Assembly (NCBI RefSeq): GCF_037975245.1
Contig: NC_092567.1
Coordinates: forward strand, 11,750,376 to 11,814,375
DNA from: Apostichopus japonicus
Lineage: Eukaryota > Echinodermata > Holothuroidea > Aspidochirotida > Stichopodidae
Direction: 5' to 3'
DNA: 64,000 nt
Below the pieces are notes generated by a model. That model did no database searches. It saw only the letters and a list, made by a program, of their open reading frames with translations, and had not been told where the DNA came from. The stretch's first letter is position 1; each line of letters begins with the position of its first letter. The position numbers and the translations under genes are program-made. Below, one piece after another: positions 1 to 13,309 of the stretch.

Positions 1-3000
1 CTTGAATTGACTATTAACATTATTGGTGAAATGTCGACATAGTATTTTTATTTGAGCAATTACGAGGTACGTGAAAAGACAATACATCGTTTGATTGCTT
101 GACACTCTCTTTGCTGGTGCAAAGATTTAGCTGCATAATCCAGCACTGACATGGAGTGGCATTAATTACAAGGTGGTTGGGTGGGGAGGGGATGAAAAAA
201 GTCGTGTGGTTACATTTATTCCAATAATTTCAAGATGATCAAGTGATTATTTGTAAAAACAAAAATGTAACTTGACACAGACACGTTTTGTCTGCACGAT
301 GTGTCTGCAATATGTGTATGACTGAACAAGAATGTTCAATTTATGTTATTCCATGTAGGTTTTAATATTCATTAAACATGTACTCTTTCAAATCATTTGA
401 AACAGACGGTATTCAAACTTTTGTGTTAATTGTTTGTGTATGCACCCATTAACAGATGATAAGGTGGGTGAATGAGTACATAAAATGCTTTTTTGCCAAA
501 TTTTAACTGGTGGTGGGGGAGGTGTGGGTTGTGCACGGGGACTAACACCCTACCGCTTAGGGAGAAATGTCAATGATAGATTGATCTACTTGATATAGGT
601 TGTGTTGTATTATTTACTTCCTCAACCTCTTCCTTGCTACTGTACATACCCAATCGACGTCAGTTTTTAAACTGTCTGTTTCCACCGGGCATATATAACG
701 TTACGTACATTTATTTCTATCGGCGCCAAATGTCTGTTACAAATCTCAAACATCACCCGCGAACAGCTGGGAAACACCTGTATATGAATATCAGTGACTC
801 ATGCTATTGAATACCTGTTCAAATCTTGTATTGTATATATCAGTATCACTGATAATGAATGATTTAGTGTTATATCAGTGGAGATGCAGAGAACGTAGTA
901 TATTCGTGGGAGTTGTTTGTTATCATTGACTTGTTGTGGTTATTAAGATGGATTGTTTAATGGAGAGGAACCGCTGTGAATAGTTAAAATAGTAATTATT
1001 GATCAGAGAGATAATTTGCCGGTATGGTATAGAGGCATAGGCTAGGATGTGTACAAAGGCCAGGCCCAACTTAGGTAGGCTATAGGTTAGACAAGTAATA
1101 CAGTTAGGCTATGTTAAAAATCTCAAACATCACCCGCGAAAAGCTAGAATTACTACTTTTAGCAAGAGGAGATGCTTAGCAAATCTAACTAAATAATACA
1201 AATCTTAGCATATAGTTGTTGACAGTGGCGTAGGAAGGTACTTTTGAGTGGGGGGGGGGGGGGGGCTGAAGACTGATGGCCGGCCCGGGGAGGGGTGTAA
1301 GGGGAGGGGGTATCCCCCTCCCCTTTTGCATTTCCAGGTGGCCTCAGATGCAATTTGGTGCAATATAGCACACTTCAACACCCTCTTCATTTTGTAAATA
1401 ATTTTGCATTTTCACCTGGCCTTAGATGCAATTTGGTGCTCCAAATGAGATTTTTTTCTGCCAAAATGTTCTGAGCACCAAGGGCAGAAATGAAAAAGGG
1501 GTTTTCTGACTTGCCGATATACCTGACACTTAATGGGAAATATATAGCTTTGTTAAATACTGTATAGGGCCTAGAGCTTTGAACCTCAATTTAAGTCTAA
1601 TAATAATCAAATGCAATACATAGTTATTAAAAAGGAATCTTTCGTCCATGTTTTTCCAGGAGCAACTAGATCGTGGTGTTCTACTCACAGCTGGTTTTGT
1701 CTTAATTTTGCCCACATAATTATAAAAACTGTACGTCATTTCCAAGCCAACAGACGTATGGCCACATGATATTTAAAAAGTAAAATGGTTTTGAAATTGA
1801 AAGTGCGCCACTTATTTTACCCTGCTGCAACACTCAATAGCAGAAGTTTGCGAGAGCCGTAGCTCTAACGTTAAATGTTCCACTAACTGTTCACACCCGA
1901 TGAACTCCATAGTAAGAGAAGATATTTCAATGAACCCGATTAAACTTAAAAGTAATAATTAATTAGTATAATAAAGCCCTCAAGGATATGAAGTGTGTCC
2001 AGAAAACAATATTATTTGTAAAAACAAAATGTAAAAAGCGGATGTTACTATTTAATTGGAAGAAACGATAAAGTTAAGAAAGTTAAGATCATAAGCAATA
2101 CTCAATTTAGGAATATCTACAAACACAAAGAAAGAACAAAGCTACATTTCGAAAAAATCCACTGGAAATTATGTCACACTCAAACCGTAACTTAGGAATG
2201 AATTTAATAACTAACCACAGATGGACATTATCTTTTAAACAAATCGTATTAATTAGAAATAATGATAATTCATGCAGAAAAGTCGGATTTGGATCAATAA
2301 TTAAATAATTTGTATATTAAAATTTGAGTTTAAGCCTCGTCAACCTTCTCTCTTGAAACTTGAATTTGATCTACATCTGCTTCTCTAAATTGCATTTTAA
2401 TTATATATAAGAAACAACCTATTGATTTAAATACAATTCTTCCAAATCTCCTTAAACTTTATAAACACCTGATATAAGTTAGAGTAGAAGTTTCCTTTTC
2501 ATGATTCCTATAACATTAAATTACATTTTCCTTCTGAAAGTTCTAAATAAAGATACAAATAAATTTGATCAATTGTTTTCTTCAAAAGATAGATAATCTC
2601 AATTATTATTTACCCATTTCTTATAAAATTCTCAACCCGTCATTGAGATTTGTTTCCTATTAACTAATAAATAAAAAATATGTAGCCTCACATTCTTAAT
2701 TTATTAAACCTTATTAGCTATAAAAACTGTAATTAATAATTTAATTGTAAAACAAAACTAACCCTCTAATCCTACATTACCACTTTATTTTTCTCTAATA
2801 TAATCTAATTATTCCTGTTTATTTGTCTCCACTTAAAATCAGCCCCTTATTTCCGTTCCAATAACTGATTCCGTCTTACAAATAAACACGACATAAATGT
2901 CCTAGTTTATCGATTTATTCCCCTATATTTTTCGTTATTTGTATTATTTATAATATCATAATAATTATTCTAATCCTTACCAAATCCAATCTATTTATCT

Positions 3001-3042
3001 CTATCTACTCTATTACTCAGTAACTCTATTCTTTCATTCTAG
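1..3042. other. 5' flank or intron of the LRR gene, no gene seen
   Basis: I see no convincing coding exon. A stretch of about 22 bases (aatctcaaacatcacccgcg) occurs twice, near 743 and near 1119. At 1226 a hAT-like end (CAGTGGCGTAGGAAGG) is followed by a run of G, but no matching right end is visible, so it is at most a fragment. From about 1900 the DNA becomes very AT-rich and ends in the acceptor of the first LRR exon. Confidence 0.5.
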
Positions 3043-3251
3043 ATTCCTATCTCCCGTGTGCGTCTAGTAGCCTGCTCTCCTAGAGTTGATGAGTCTGGTC
3101 TGAACCTTATCCTTCAGTCTGGTCTCTCTCTCTCTATCCTGAGTTCTCTCCAGAAGCTGTGGATCTCTGACTACGACAGGAGACTAACTAATGAAGAGTT
3201 GGCGGCCATCTTGTCTTACTCCTCACAGTGTACAAGCTTGAAGGAGCTGTG
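3043..3251 (+). CDS. LRR exon 1 in window
   Basis: The exon follows a pyrimidine-rich acceptor (ttctttcattctag) and ends at a strong donor, CTGTG/gtaagtatt. Read in phase 0 it is open for 69 codons plus two bases. Motifs SLQKLW, RRLTNEEL and SLKELW have the L-x-x-L-x-L spacing of leucine-rich repeats. It has no obvious initiator, so upstream exons are expected outside the window. Confidence 0.7.
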
Positions 3252-6200
3252 GTAAGTATTCCGGTGTAGATGTTAGAATCATCATAACAGTTAAACAGGG
3301 AATTAATTTAATTAATAAAAGTTATCAATATTAAACTAAAAGGGAATGTAAAGTCTGCTGTATTTTAATGCCAAGGATTGGATTTAATTAGTTTAGTTGG
3401 ATTTATTTGAATAATTAGGTCATCGTGAAAGGAATTCTGTAGAATGTAATGATTAATAAAACAAAATATAATGGATAAATAGGGTATATTTTGAGAGGGT
3501 GTTGGTAATAGAGGGGTATGGGTGGGTGGTGGTTGTTTAAATGTTCTTTGTTTATGTTAATGTTAAAATTTAACTAAATAGGTTTTAGAATTAAAGGAAT
3601 GTTTATTAGGATAAAATAAGAGATATATAGACAAGGAAATTGGATTTTAATAATTCTAGCGAGTAAAATTAATATTCTAAAGTAAAGTTTTATAAGGAAT
3701 AGGCCTAACTGTTAATTTTGACAGAAACCTCCGAAATAATTGATTTTCAGTTATGTACAATTAATTTAAGAAACAAAAGTGTTTGAAAATCGTTGTTAGT
3801 TTTAAAGTAGTAAAATGATGGCAGTAATAATAGCATAAACTCCTCAAAATTTTGATCAGATGATGATAATCTAGCAAAACTGAAATGCATACAAAAGAAG
3901 CTACCAATGAAATGGTTTTAGTTGTCAAAATTTAAAAAATAGTTACTCAAAATAAGTTAACTAATTAAAACAAAATAAAAGTTAACTAGAAAGAAATATA
4001 TAATTGCAATTGACTTAACTATATAGTTAAAAAATGTATTGCCATAAATATCATTAAAGACAAATCTGTATCTGATAAATTTCAAAGGTTCAAATGAAAT
4101 CCGCTTAAACTACATCACTTTCTTCGTTATAGTTTGAAATACGACGTTATACAAAATAAGCTTAATTATGATTTATGCTTATATTTTAACCTAATTTTTC
4201 AACAATAATTACAAAATTAACCGAGAGCTTCAACTTTGTATAATTGATTACTTTAAACAAGAACTGTATAATATTTTAATATTCCTCGTATTAATGTTAC
4301 TTCATACTTGATTCGATCATGACGTCCCTGCTTAGTCCGTTCAATGTAGTGTTATTTTAGACCTCCACCCCCAGCCCCAAACCAACCCCTCCTCTCTCTT
4401 CTCCTCTTGCTCTGTTTGGTCTTACAGATCAAACCTCGTAAAAGTTTCTCCTTTCCTGCTTTACCATTTACAACATCATCAGTAACATCTTCAACTTACA
4501 GCTGACGTGTTACTAAAAAAAGAAAATATTTAAGTCGCACCCGTCACCCCCCCCCCCCACCCACCGCGCATCACCCAAATCTCGAAAGAAAAGACAAAAG
4601 CTATTGAGTAGTTACATAAATGAAATATATGAGAACGAAAGCTGCTTAACGTATGTTATATGTGGAACAACGCCATTCCGGGAATAACTGTGTGCGCTGA
4701 AAAAAAATATTACTGGAAATAACACACTTCGGGGGTTTTGTTTGGTCTGACCATGGAGGTAAAATGGTCTGACTATAAACAAAATGTAACAGAGAATGTT
4801 GATTCCCTATCTAGACAAAATACTTTACCCCAATCCCAGTGTGCTCCGCAGTAATTTTAGGCTCGCTCCCTCTGCCCCACTCCCCTTCAGACAACTGACC
4901 TGTACCCGCCACCACCCCTCCCTTCGCCATCTGCCCCCCTTTTCCCTTTTCACATAATCTTTTCAGAAAAACCTTCAAATACATTGCGTTTCTACCCGAT
5001 AACATTATCACCATTTTAGTACACACAGTAGGCCTACTCTATTCTACAGTAGTTTTCTGCACAGACGATTGATTCAATCAATTTATTTCTAAAGTAAAAT
5101 AACTTAACAGTAGAGATGACACACCTGGATCTCCCGTAAATACCTAATTAGCATAACAAAAGATAACCTTAGACAGTTAAAGCTAATGAATAGAAAGATA
5201 AACGAGCCGCGCGTCTAGTGTACACCTGGAATGTTGTAACTGTCATATAACGTTACCATGGAAACCGACAATAAGTAGGTCAGTCCGTGTCTAGCAGTGG
5301 CTGGGAATAATGCATCATTTTATTCAATACGGGTTAGGTATATATCTAACAGCCATTTAGTGATACTGTATGTCATATGCCGTGATATTAAGATTTGTTC
5401 TCATTATTATTCTTTGTTTATATATTTTAAATGAGTTAACTTGATTTCCTTGGTTGTCTAATACATCCCTCACTTGCACCTCTCACTCATTTTATAGAAG
5501 GAATGTTTAATTTCCCTTTCTTCGTTTTATTTTCTTTATGTACTTTTCGTTTGTATATGGAAGTATGCCTAATTAGCACATAATTAAATAACCCTTAATG
5601 TAACTCACATATCTAATACGTTTTTTTGCGGGTTCTCAATTGCCTAGTTTATGGAGAACAGTTTTGTTCTGTGAAGTTGATTAAACAGTTAAACGGTGGA
5701 GATAAAATATTACTCGTGTTTAGCAGGGAGAAAGATCCGTTTGATGAGATCTTTTATTTTTTTAAATATCTAATTATATACTGCACTAGTTCTTTTTTAT
5801 CTACACAGAACAGGCGAAAGTGATTAAATTATTCCATAGAATTTTAAAATGTATAATGGATAACGACAACTAGAAATCGATTTCAAATTTGCAACTTAAC
5901 TGTTTTTAGTGAATTTAGAAAGGCTTAGAAGGCTGTCATCATCACCCTCAGACTTTCTTCCAAATGGTTTACATTATTGTTATAACACACGCTAGCAAAA
6001 TGAAGTACATATTTCTATCCCCGGTACACAATGAATGAACCTACAAGTTAACAATCAGAATAAACACTTATACAACTGCCAGGGTCATATCCCGGTCGTA
6101 AATATGGCCACGGTTCATTTAGTTTTGTTGCTGAGAAGGAAAAAAAGAAGAAGCAGTTATTCACTTGTTGAAATGAATTCATTGCGTCATAATTTGCGAT

Positions 6201-9200
6201 GTTTTACATGAATCATGGTAGTATGCTTATTAAAACAGAACATAAGTATATTGTGATAGTAACATGTATGTTCAACAACTCAAAAGAAAAAGGAAGGAAA
6301 ATAAAACAGAAAAGAAACCGAAGGAGAGAGGTTATGTTCCTAGAAATACAGTTAGTAGAGATCTGTGGGTTATTGTATTCCGTCGGTCGCACATCCGGAG
6401 TTTTCCTCCCGTCAAATCGCAGCGAATAGGGTGAAAACATGTAAAGTAATTGTGTCTAAATATCGCGAGTCTACGCTTTTAGAACGCATAAAGAGAAAGA
6501 TGAATACTCTACGCATAGACCTCTAGGCATAAGAGTGTAAGATAAAGTTGTGCACACTTCGTGACGGGTGGGCTTGGTGTTTCAGCGTTTACATAACGCG
6601 TTGCCAATTTTTCAACAATGTTGTTTGCTCTCAATAAATCAACGATTACGTAAGACATAATCTAAGTTTTGAACTGTTGAAGAACCATAAACCTGAATTT
6701 TGCATACCTAATTAAAGTTAGTCACTATCTTCTCTCAACTTTGTTGACCGATTTCGTATGTATACACACGCTCAGTTATCTCAACACTACACATTGTTTT
6801 GACCCCAGCCACATGACGTAATACACATTATACAGGACGACAAACTCGGCGATACATAGTTTTATAAATAAATTTTATCAATAAATCCAAGGTGAACAGT
6901 GTTTGACCTGTAAATTTAAGCAAGTTTGAGCACTTAACTGTTCATCAATCTGACTTCAAGCATAGTAACGTTGTTTTGGTTTCGATGATAATCGTAACGT
7001 ATGCATTCATGCAGACGGAGTGTGTGTGTATGTGTGGGTGTGTTTGTATTATCGGACCTCCAAGGACGATAACTTGACTACACACCTTTTGTCTGAGGAC
7101 GTACAGGTATGTGTGTGTGTGTGACGCCTCGCTTGTAAACACGATATCTCAAGTAGGGAAGCTTGGTCCAATCTAAAATTTGGTGTATATAGGAACCACA
7201 TTGAGTAGAAGAACCCTATTGTTTTGTAGGGAGGTCATTTGGGGTCACAAGGGCAAAATACTGAAAATCTTGTAAACATGATATCTCAAGGAGGTAAACT
7301 TGGCTCAATCTCATATTTCGTGAATAGGAGGACCACATTGAGGAGCAACAGCCTATGTTTTTTTGTGGAGATCAAAGGTCATTTGGGGTCACCGGGAGTC
7401 AAATTTTGGAAACCTTGTTTTATAAGCTACCGTATCTCCCACCAACCAGCCTATCAGATAACGTGCTCGTTACGCCTCATACGAATATGAGGCTATTGGC
7501 AATTGGTAATGAGTTTATGGGCATCCGTAGAATCTAAAACTGAAAATACGAACATATTTGCATTGGCTTCAACGTGCCGCTCGGAAGCCTTATTTTGCGT
7601 GCAGAAAGGTGTATTTTGTAATACAGCGGTTCTGTTGGACGTTTACGTCTTATTGATTTCAGGTTGGATGTAGTTTCGTTGTGACCAGTCAGCGTTTATG
7701 AAACTTAACAGTTCGTCTAGTTAGATTTTTTACTATGACCAATCTCAATGCGAAATAATTGTGTAAAATGGTCTTAGTTTGGCAATAAGTTTCACGAGCT
7801 TTTGTTTGGATCGGCTGTTGATCCAAATTTGTGTAGTCTCTTCCACCAGTGTCAACATAGCTATAGGCCTTAAAAGTAACGTTCGACTTTCGTCACGTTT
7901 ATGATTATGGGACAAATTGAACGAACCTGGCTAGGCCTGTGAGAAATTTTATGTTGTGTAGGCCAGCAACGGTTGGGTCGATTAGGGTTCGTTAACACAA
8001 CAACGTGAAGAATACGAGTCAGAATACCAATACACTTAAGATGGCAAAACATCTCCTTCATTATTTCTTAAGGCAATTTTTCTACAGGCTATCAGTCATA
8101 ATTCGCTTTGAGACAAGTTTTCTGGAGAGACCTTACAGCCTCAGATTATCATTGCGTAAAAGATCGCTTTGATTTAAGCAGTGAAATGTAGTGATATCGA
8201 TATTTTTCACGCATCAATCTGCAGCTAAAAGACAGATAATTAATTGGGAAATTGTACGAAGTCGCCGCTCTAATTGAGCAGCGGTTCAAAGTAGCAGTGA
8301 GGTGCTGCATATGCTTAGGACTCCCGCACACCTAGTTTATGTAACAGAAGCCAAGCTATCTTCGTAGGTATTTTACAGATGTTGTATTTTAATTGTTTGA
8401 GACACTACAGTAGGCCTAGCTGCTTATTTATGATTCTGCGTCATGTTTTACTTTGTTCAACACTTACTTTTGGTGGAAAATAGTTTTAATTTCGTACTGC
8501 AAAGAAACATGACTTTCTAATGTGCAATTGCGTAGCACCATGCATATGCCTAACTGCCTAACCTTTGTTCATAGAAAGTATTGATGTTGCAGATCTGTAC
8601 TTTGGAGACTTGACCAACAATCATAGGCCTAGTGGCGAGTGGAATTTGGCGATTAGATTTTCAGTCACGGTCGCCAAATAGCGAGTACTTTAAAATATAT
8701 TTGTCGAGGCCTGAAAACCTTCACAACATGATTTCTCATGGTATAAATCATGGATACTTTTCATACATGGTATATGGATTTGCCATATTGAGTAAAAACA
8801 TAATATTGCTTTTGAGGTCAAATCTCCTATAGGTCACCAGAGGTCAAACTCTGAAAAATCTTTCACATGATATGTAACGATGGAAATCGTGGATACCTCT
8901 AATACTTGGTGTGTGTATTTATATCATTGAGTACAAGACCCCTATTGTATTGGAGGTGTGTATAGCCACGTACAGTAGACTGACCTGTGTTATCATGCCA
9001 TAGTGTAATTGTAACAGCTAGTTCTGGTTACACTAACAAGAAGTCTACTGCATTGGATTCATCGAAATCTCAATGCATTTTGCATTCTGGTTATCTTTGG
9101 AAAGGAGGGGTGGGTGTGGGCTCCAAATATGACTTGCGTCCGTTGGGAGGGGTTTAAACGGGGAGAACCCTTTTATTAAAATATAATCTCTAATAAATAG

Positions 9201-12200
9201 TTTTCAATGCTGTAGCAATATAAATTATTAGTTCAACAATTATTTCCAGTATTTTGCCTACATGTGTACATTGAGTTGTTATGTCAGCTACAGCCCTTAC
9301 AGTATATATAACATTAATGAAATATTCGAAAGCGCCTGTTTAACCAGTCACTGGATAGATACAGAAAACTAACGATTGTAAGAAAAAGTTTTACATAAGA
9401 AATAGCAGTATCTATGCGTTAATTATGCTAATTAGATACAAGGAACGTAACCTATATATTTTCTTTCTATGTCCGGAGCAGTGTTTTACATAGAACTGGG
9501 CAATTCAGGTATAAGGTAGGATGATACTGAGCTAGACTTTAACATATTTATTGGATATTATGCACTATCTGTTACCGGTTGATCCAGATAATTTCATTTC
9601 ATGCTCGATAAACTCAAGTGCCCTCTTGTTGTTGTGTGTTTGTAACAAGTGTCTTCATGTCTAAAAATTTGCTATTTGGCTTCAAAATAATAATAATGAT
9701 AAAATATGCAGTTCAAAAGTACCGGTATAAAGACAACTTTTGTTGAAAACATTCAAATACTTGAATTTGTTGAAAGGAATGCACAGTGTATTCATTTTGA
9801 GAGGTTTGAGATAATTTGACAGTCTAGTGGTTTCTTTCGTAAAACCAAAGTCACATTCTCCCCTGCCCCTCAGTAATTGTGCCTCCATATTCTAAAACTA
9901 TTCTAAAAACATATTCTTTAAAACTTTTCTTTTGCGAATCAACGAAGATCGTATTAGTGTAGTTCTTAATAAAGTACAGGAAGTTATAACAACTCCGTGG
10001 TATGAAGGACGTCGGATATTTTGGACACATGCAGCTCTACACTGAGAACATAGTTGAATAGGAAGATTTGATTGTGGAATGGTAAATGAAACTCTTATCA
10101 AACTCCACAAAAAAATGTTATAATTTTGTACAATTGGAATGAGATCAATGACGAAATAACAGCTAGTTTAATGTGATAAAATTATTAAAGGTTGATATTG
10201 AATAAATTCTTGAATAAATTTAGTATATCTGCATATTTCATGTAATAGTAACATTTTGTGTACTTTCTACGGAAATATAACCAGTTGTTGCGCACCCAGT
10301 AAAGAATGTTGCTATGTCCTCGACCCTCCCTCCCCTTTCCATATTTCCTCCGTTTCAATGCAATTGTTTACAGGTTTGTCATACAGCCATTAAGTTTAAA
10401 ATTTAATGTGTAGCATCTTAAACTATTTGGAGATTAACAAACAATATTTCAGCTTTAAGATTCATAATTTATAGATTTTATATTTTACCAGTGACCTCTC
10501 ACAAGCTCCGACATTTAAGTTCTCATTTAAATTGAGAAAGATTCACGAAGACCAACTATCAAATCAATTAATTTACCAAAAATAACATACGATGTAAACC
10601 ATGTGATCCAAACATGCATTTGTTACACGGAACCTGTATTACTCCGTTTGTTGTTTACAATGTTGTATTTCTATATGTTTGAACAATTTTATATTAATTT
10701 AAAGTTAAACATGTAAACAATTCTGCCATTCAGATAGTGTGGCCTGCTTTACTTTTCACAAATTCTTTCAACCGCATATAATTTACATACAACAGTTCCA
10801 ACTGTCATCATTATTATCTACAATACTATATCCAGTCTAATTTATTTTCCTTGGAATCGTTGAAACACAAGACTTGTGATTATAATTAATTCTGATCATA
10901 ATGATCAACCAGATGTGATTTATTTCCTTATTATTTGTTGTTTACTTTGTTTATTTCATTGATTTAGTAAGCAAAAATCCTGACTAGGAGGACATTCCTC
11001 TACGTCTTCTACATCTTACACGATGGTTACTCTACTTCTCTCCATAGGTTTGATGACTACGATCTTCCAGACACTATTCCGGTTGGATCCATTCCATCAT
11101 CCTTGAAATATAGAAATGTAAAAGGTATTGTCACAATGACGACATAATGAGCACACTTAAAATTTCTTAAATTTAATTAAAAGGTTTACAAACTGTATGA
11201 ATTTCTTTTGACTTGTTGATTGTTCTTGATTCACATATAATAGAGTAATGAATCAGCAACACATGATTGTCATTTTATATGAAGGAGACCCAGAACAGAG
11301 TCTTGTGATAGTAAACAACGATCTGAATAATAGAAATATAACAACACTTAATATTGCTAAGCTTGGTTGTTATAAGTGATAAGTCATATGCCTTCCATTT
11401 CGCTCATTCGAGATCCCTGCCCTATAAGATGTTTTGTGAGTAGCCATCACATCAATTGATGCTTGAAATCTCTTTTCCAAAAAGTAGTGGTATCATTCTC
11501 TTTGGGAAACTTAACTACACAGCGACAATGATTGTGTAAGGTTTTGAAGTAATGTTTTGCCCCTCGGAGTCTGCAATGCGTGGTGGTGGGGTGCGGGGTG
11601 GTGGGGAGACACCCCATTACCTTCTTGATCAGCGCTTCAAAAGAGTACAATCTATATGTATTAGCAAACATTAACATCCATGCATGATTTGCCTCCCAAA
11701 AATAATGGTAGAAATGTGGGTAATGATATGAGGGAAAGCATTTAAAACTATATGTGAATTTAAAACCATATTTTAATTTGTTCCATTTATACACTTACGA
11801 AAGTATGAGTTATAATACAAAAACAAAGAAAAGAAAACAGAATCGGTGTATCTGTTACTCCCCTTACGTCTACAGTTCCCCAGATTTAAATAATATTAGG
11901 CTAATAAAATGAAGCAGCTTCCAGAGGCTTCGCCCCCTGACCCCCCCCCCCCCGCCCACCGGGGCCTAACACTGCTACCCGCTGAAAATTGTGTTCTTCT
12001 CATAGATAGATTTCTGTGTTTCAAAATTTCTTCAAGAGAACGAAAAACATCTTCAAAGGGTGCAGCTTAAGTCCAGCGGATCCCCACCAGCCTGCTCGAA
12101 ATACACTATAGATAACTATAATTTATTTGTTACATCTGTTTTGTGTTTTAGTGCTTAATCTCGCTACGAAAGAACATGGGATATCACCAAATGCAAAAAC

Positions 12201-13212
12201 TTCAGGGGGCTTCCCCTCGTGGAACCAACAAGGGCTTGAAATATATTCCAGTGAAAGCCCCTCGACCCGGTTGAGCTCTCAGAAACGTTTTGTACAATTT
12301 TGTGGTTAAGCTTCTTCCTAGCGCGCTTAATATTATTTTTTTTTTGGGGGGGGGGGGAGGGGGGGCGGCGGCGGGGCGATATACGCCAACCCTTATTAAC
12401 TAGATAGCCTGATACTTAACCTGATAGTTAACTCTGCTCTAAGATGAATAAACAAAGTTCGCAGATAAAACAACTACAACCGTGACAAAAACTAGTAGTG
12501 TTTTTGTGGCAGCCATATGCATATAAAATAGCTTTAAAGGGCGCTAGTATTCCATTTTAGTCAGTCTGACTCTGCCAAAGCGAAACGTAGCCGGGAAATA
12601 TCCCTAGGGCGGGGAGGATGCAGTTAAGGAACATACTAAGTATCGCCCACATGTTACATATACCAAATTAATCGAGAGGTTTTTCAACATCATGGATTTC
12701 TCGGCCACCCTACAATTGCGATAATCAGTTGTAACTATTCAAAGCCTAGGGCCCAATGGAGTTTGGAAAAGCCGATACTTTAAAGAATATAATTTGTACA
12801 ACAAAAAAATGAAGGAAATCATCAAGAAGTTAACTTTAAGGCCAATCCCCGAACACTTTTTTTCACTGCTCAAATCTTAGTTATTTGATGTAAACCTACC
12901 CTTTTTATGGTCATTACTTCTGAGGAAGATAATTGTCTACTCCTAAGCTATACATTATTTTGTGTGCCCGATTCCGCGAACAAAAATAACAACTGATCTA
13001 TTTCTATAAAATATATTCCAGTCTAAATTTTGGCCAAAATAGTCTTACACCTACTGTAACTTTTAAAACTGTATAAGATGTAATTGTCTGAATTATAAAA
13101 TATGAACCAATTTTGGCAAAGATTCAAAAGTTTGGTGAGACGTACCGAGTAACGTACTGTAACGGTTACAACTATAGTACTGACTAGCATTGGGTGTTGT
13201 AATTGTATACAA

Positions 13213-13309
<97 letters not shown>

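Larger units (their letters stand above)
3252..11047 (+). other. Intron of LRR gene
   Basis: This intron of 7.8 kb is AT-rich with no convincing coding segment. It contains a CA/GT-rich stretch near 7020-7125 and the two AGGTCA-rich tandem-repeat patches listed separately. The ORFs that can be drawn here are short, lack domains and fall in repeats. Confidence 0.55.

Noticed and set aside
1226-1330. Complete hAT element starting CAGTGGCGTAGG
   Set aside because: No matching inverted right end or 8-bp duplication found nearby; kept only as a possible fragment.
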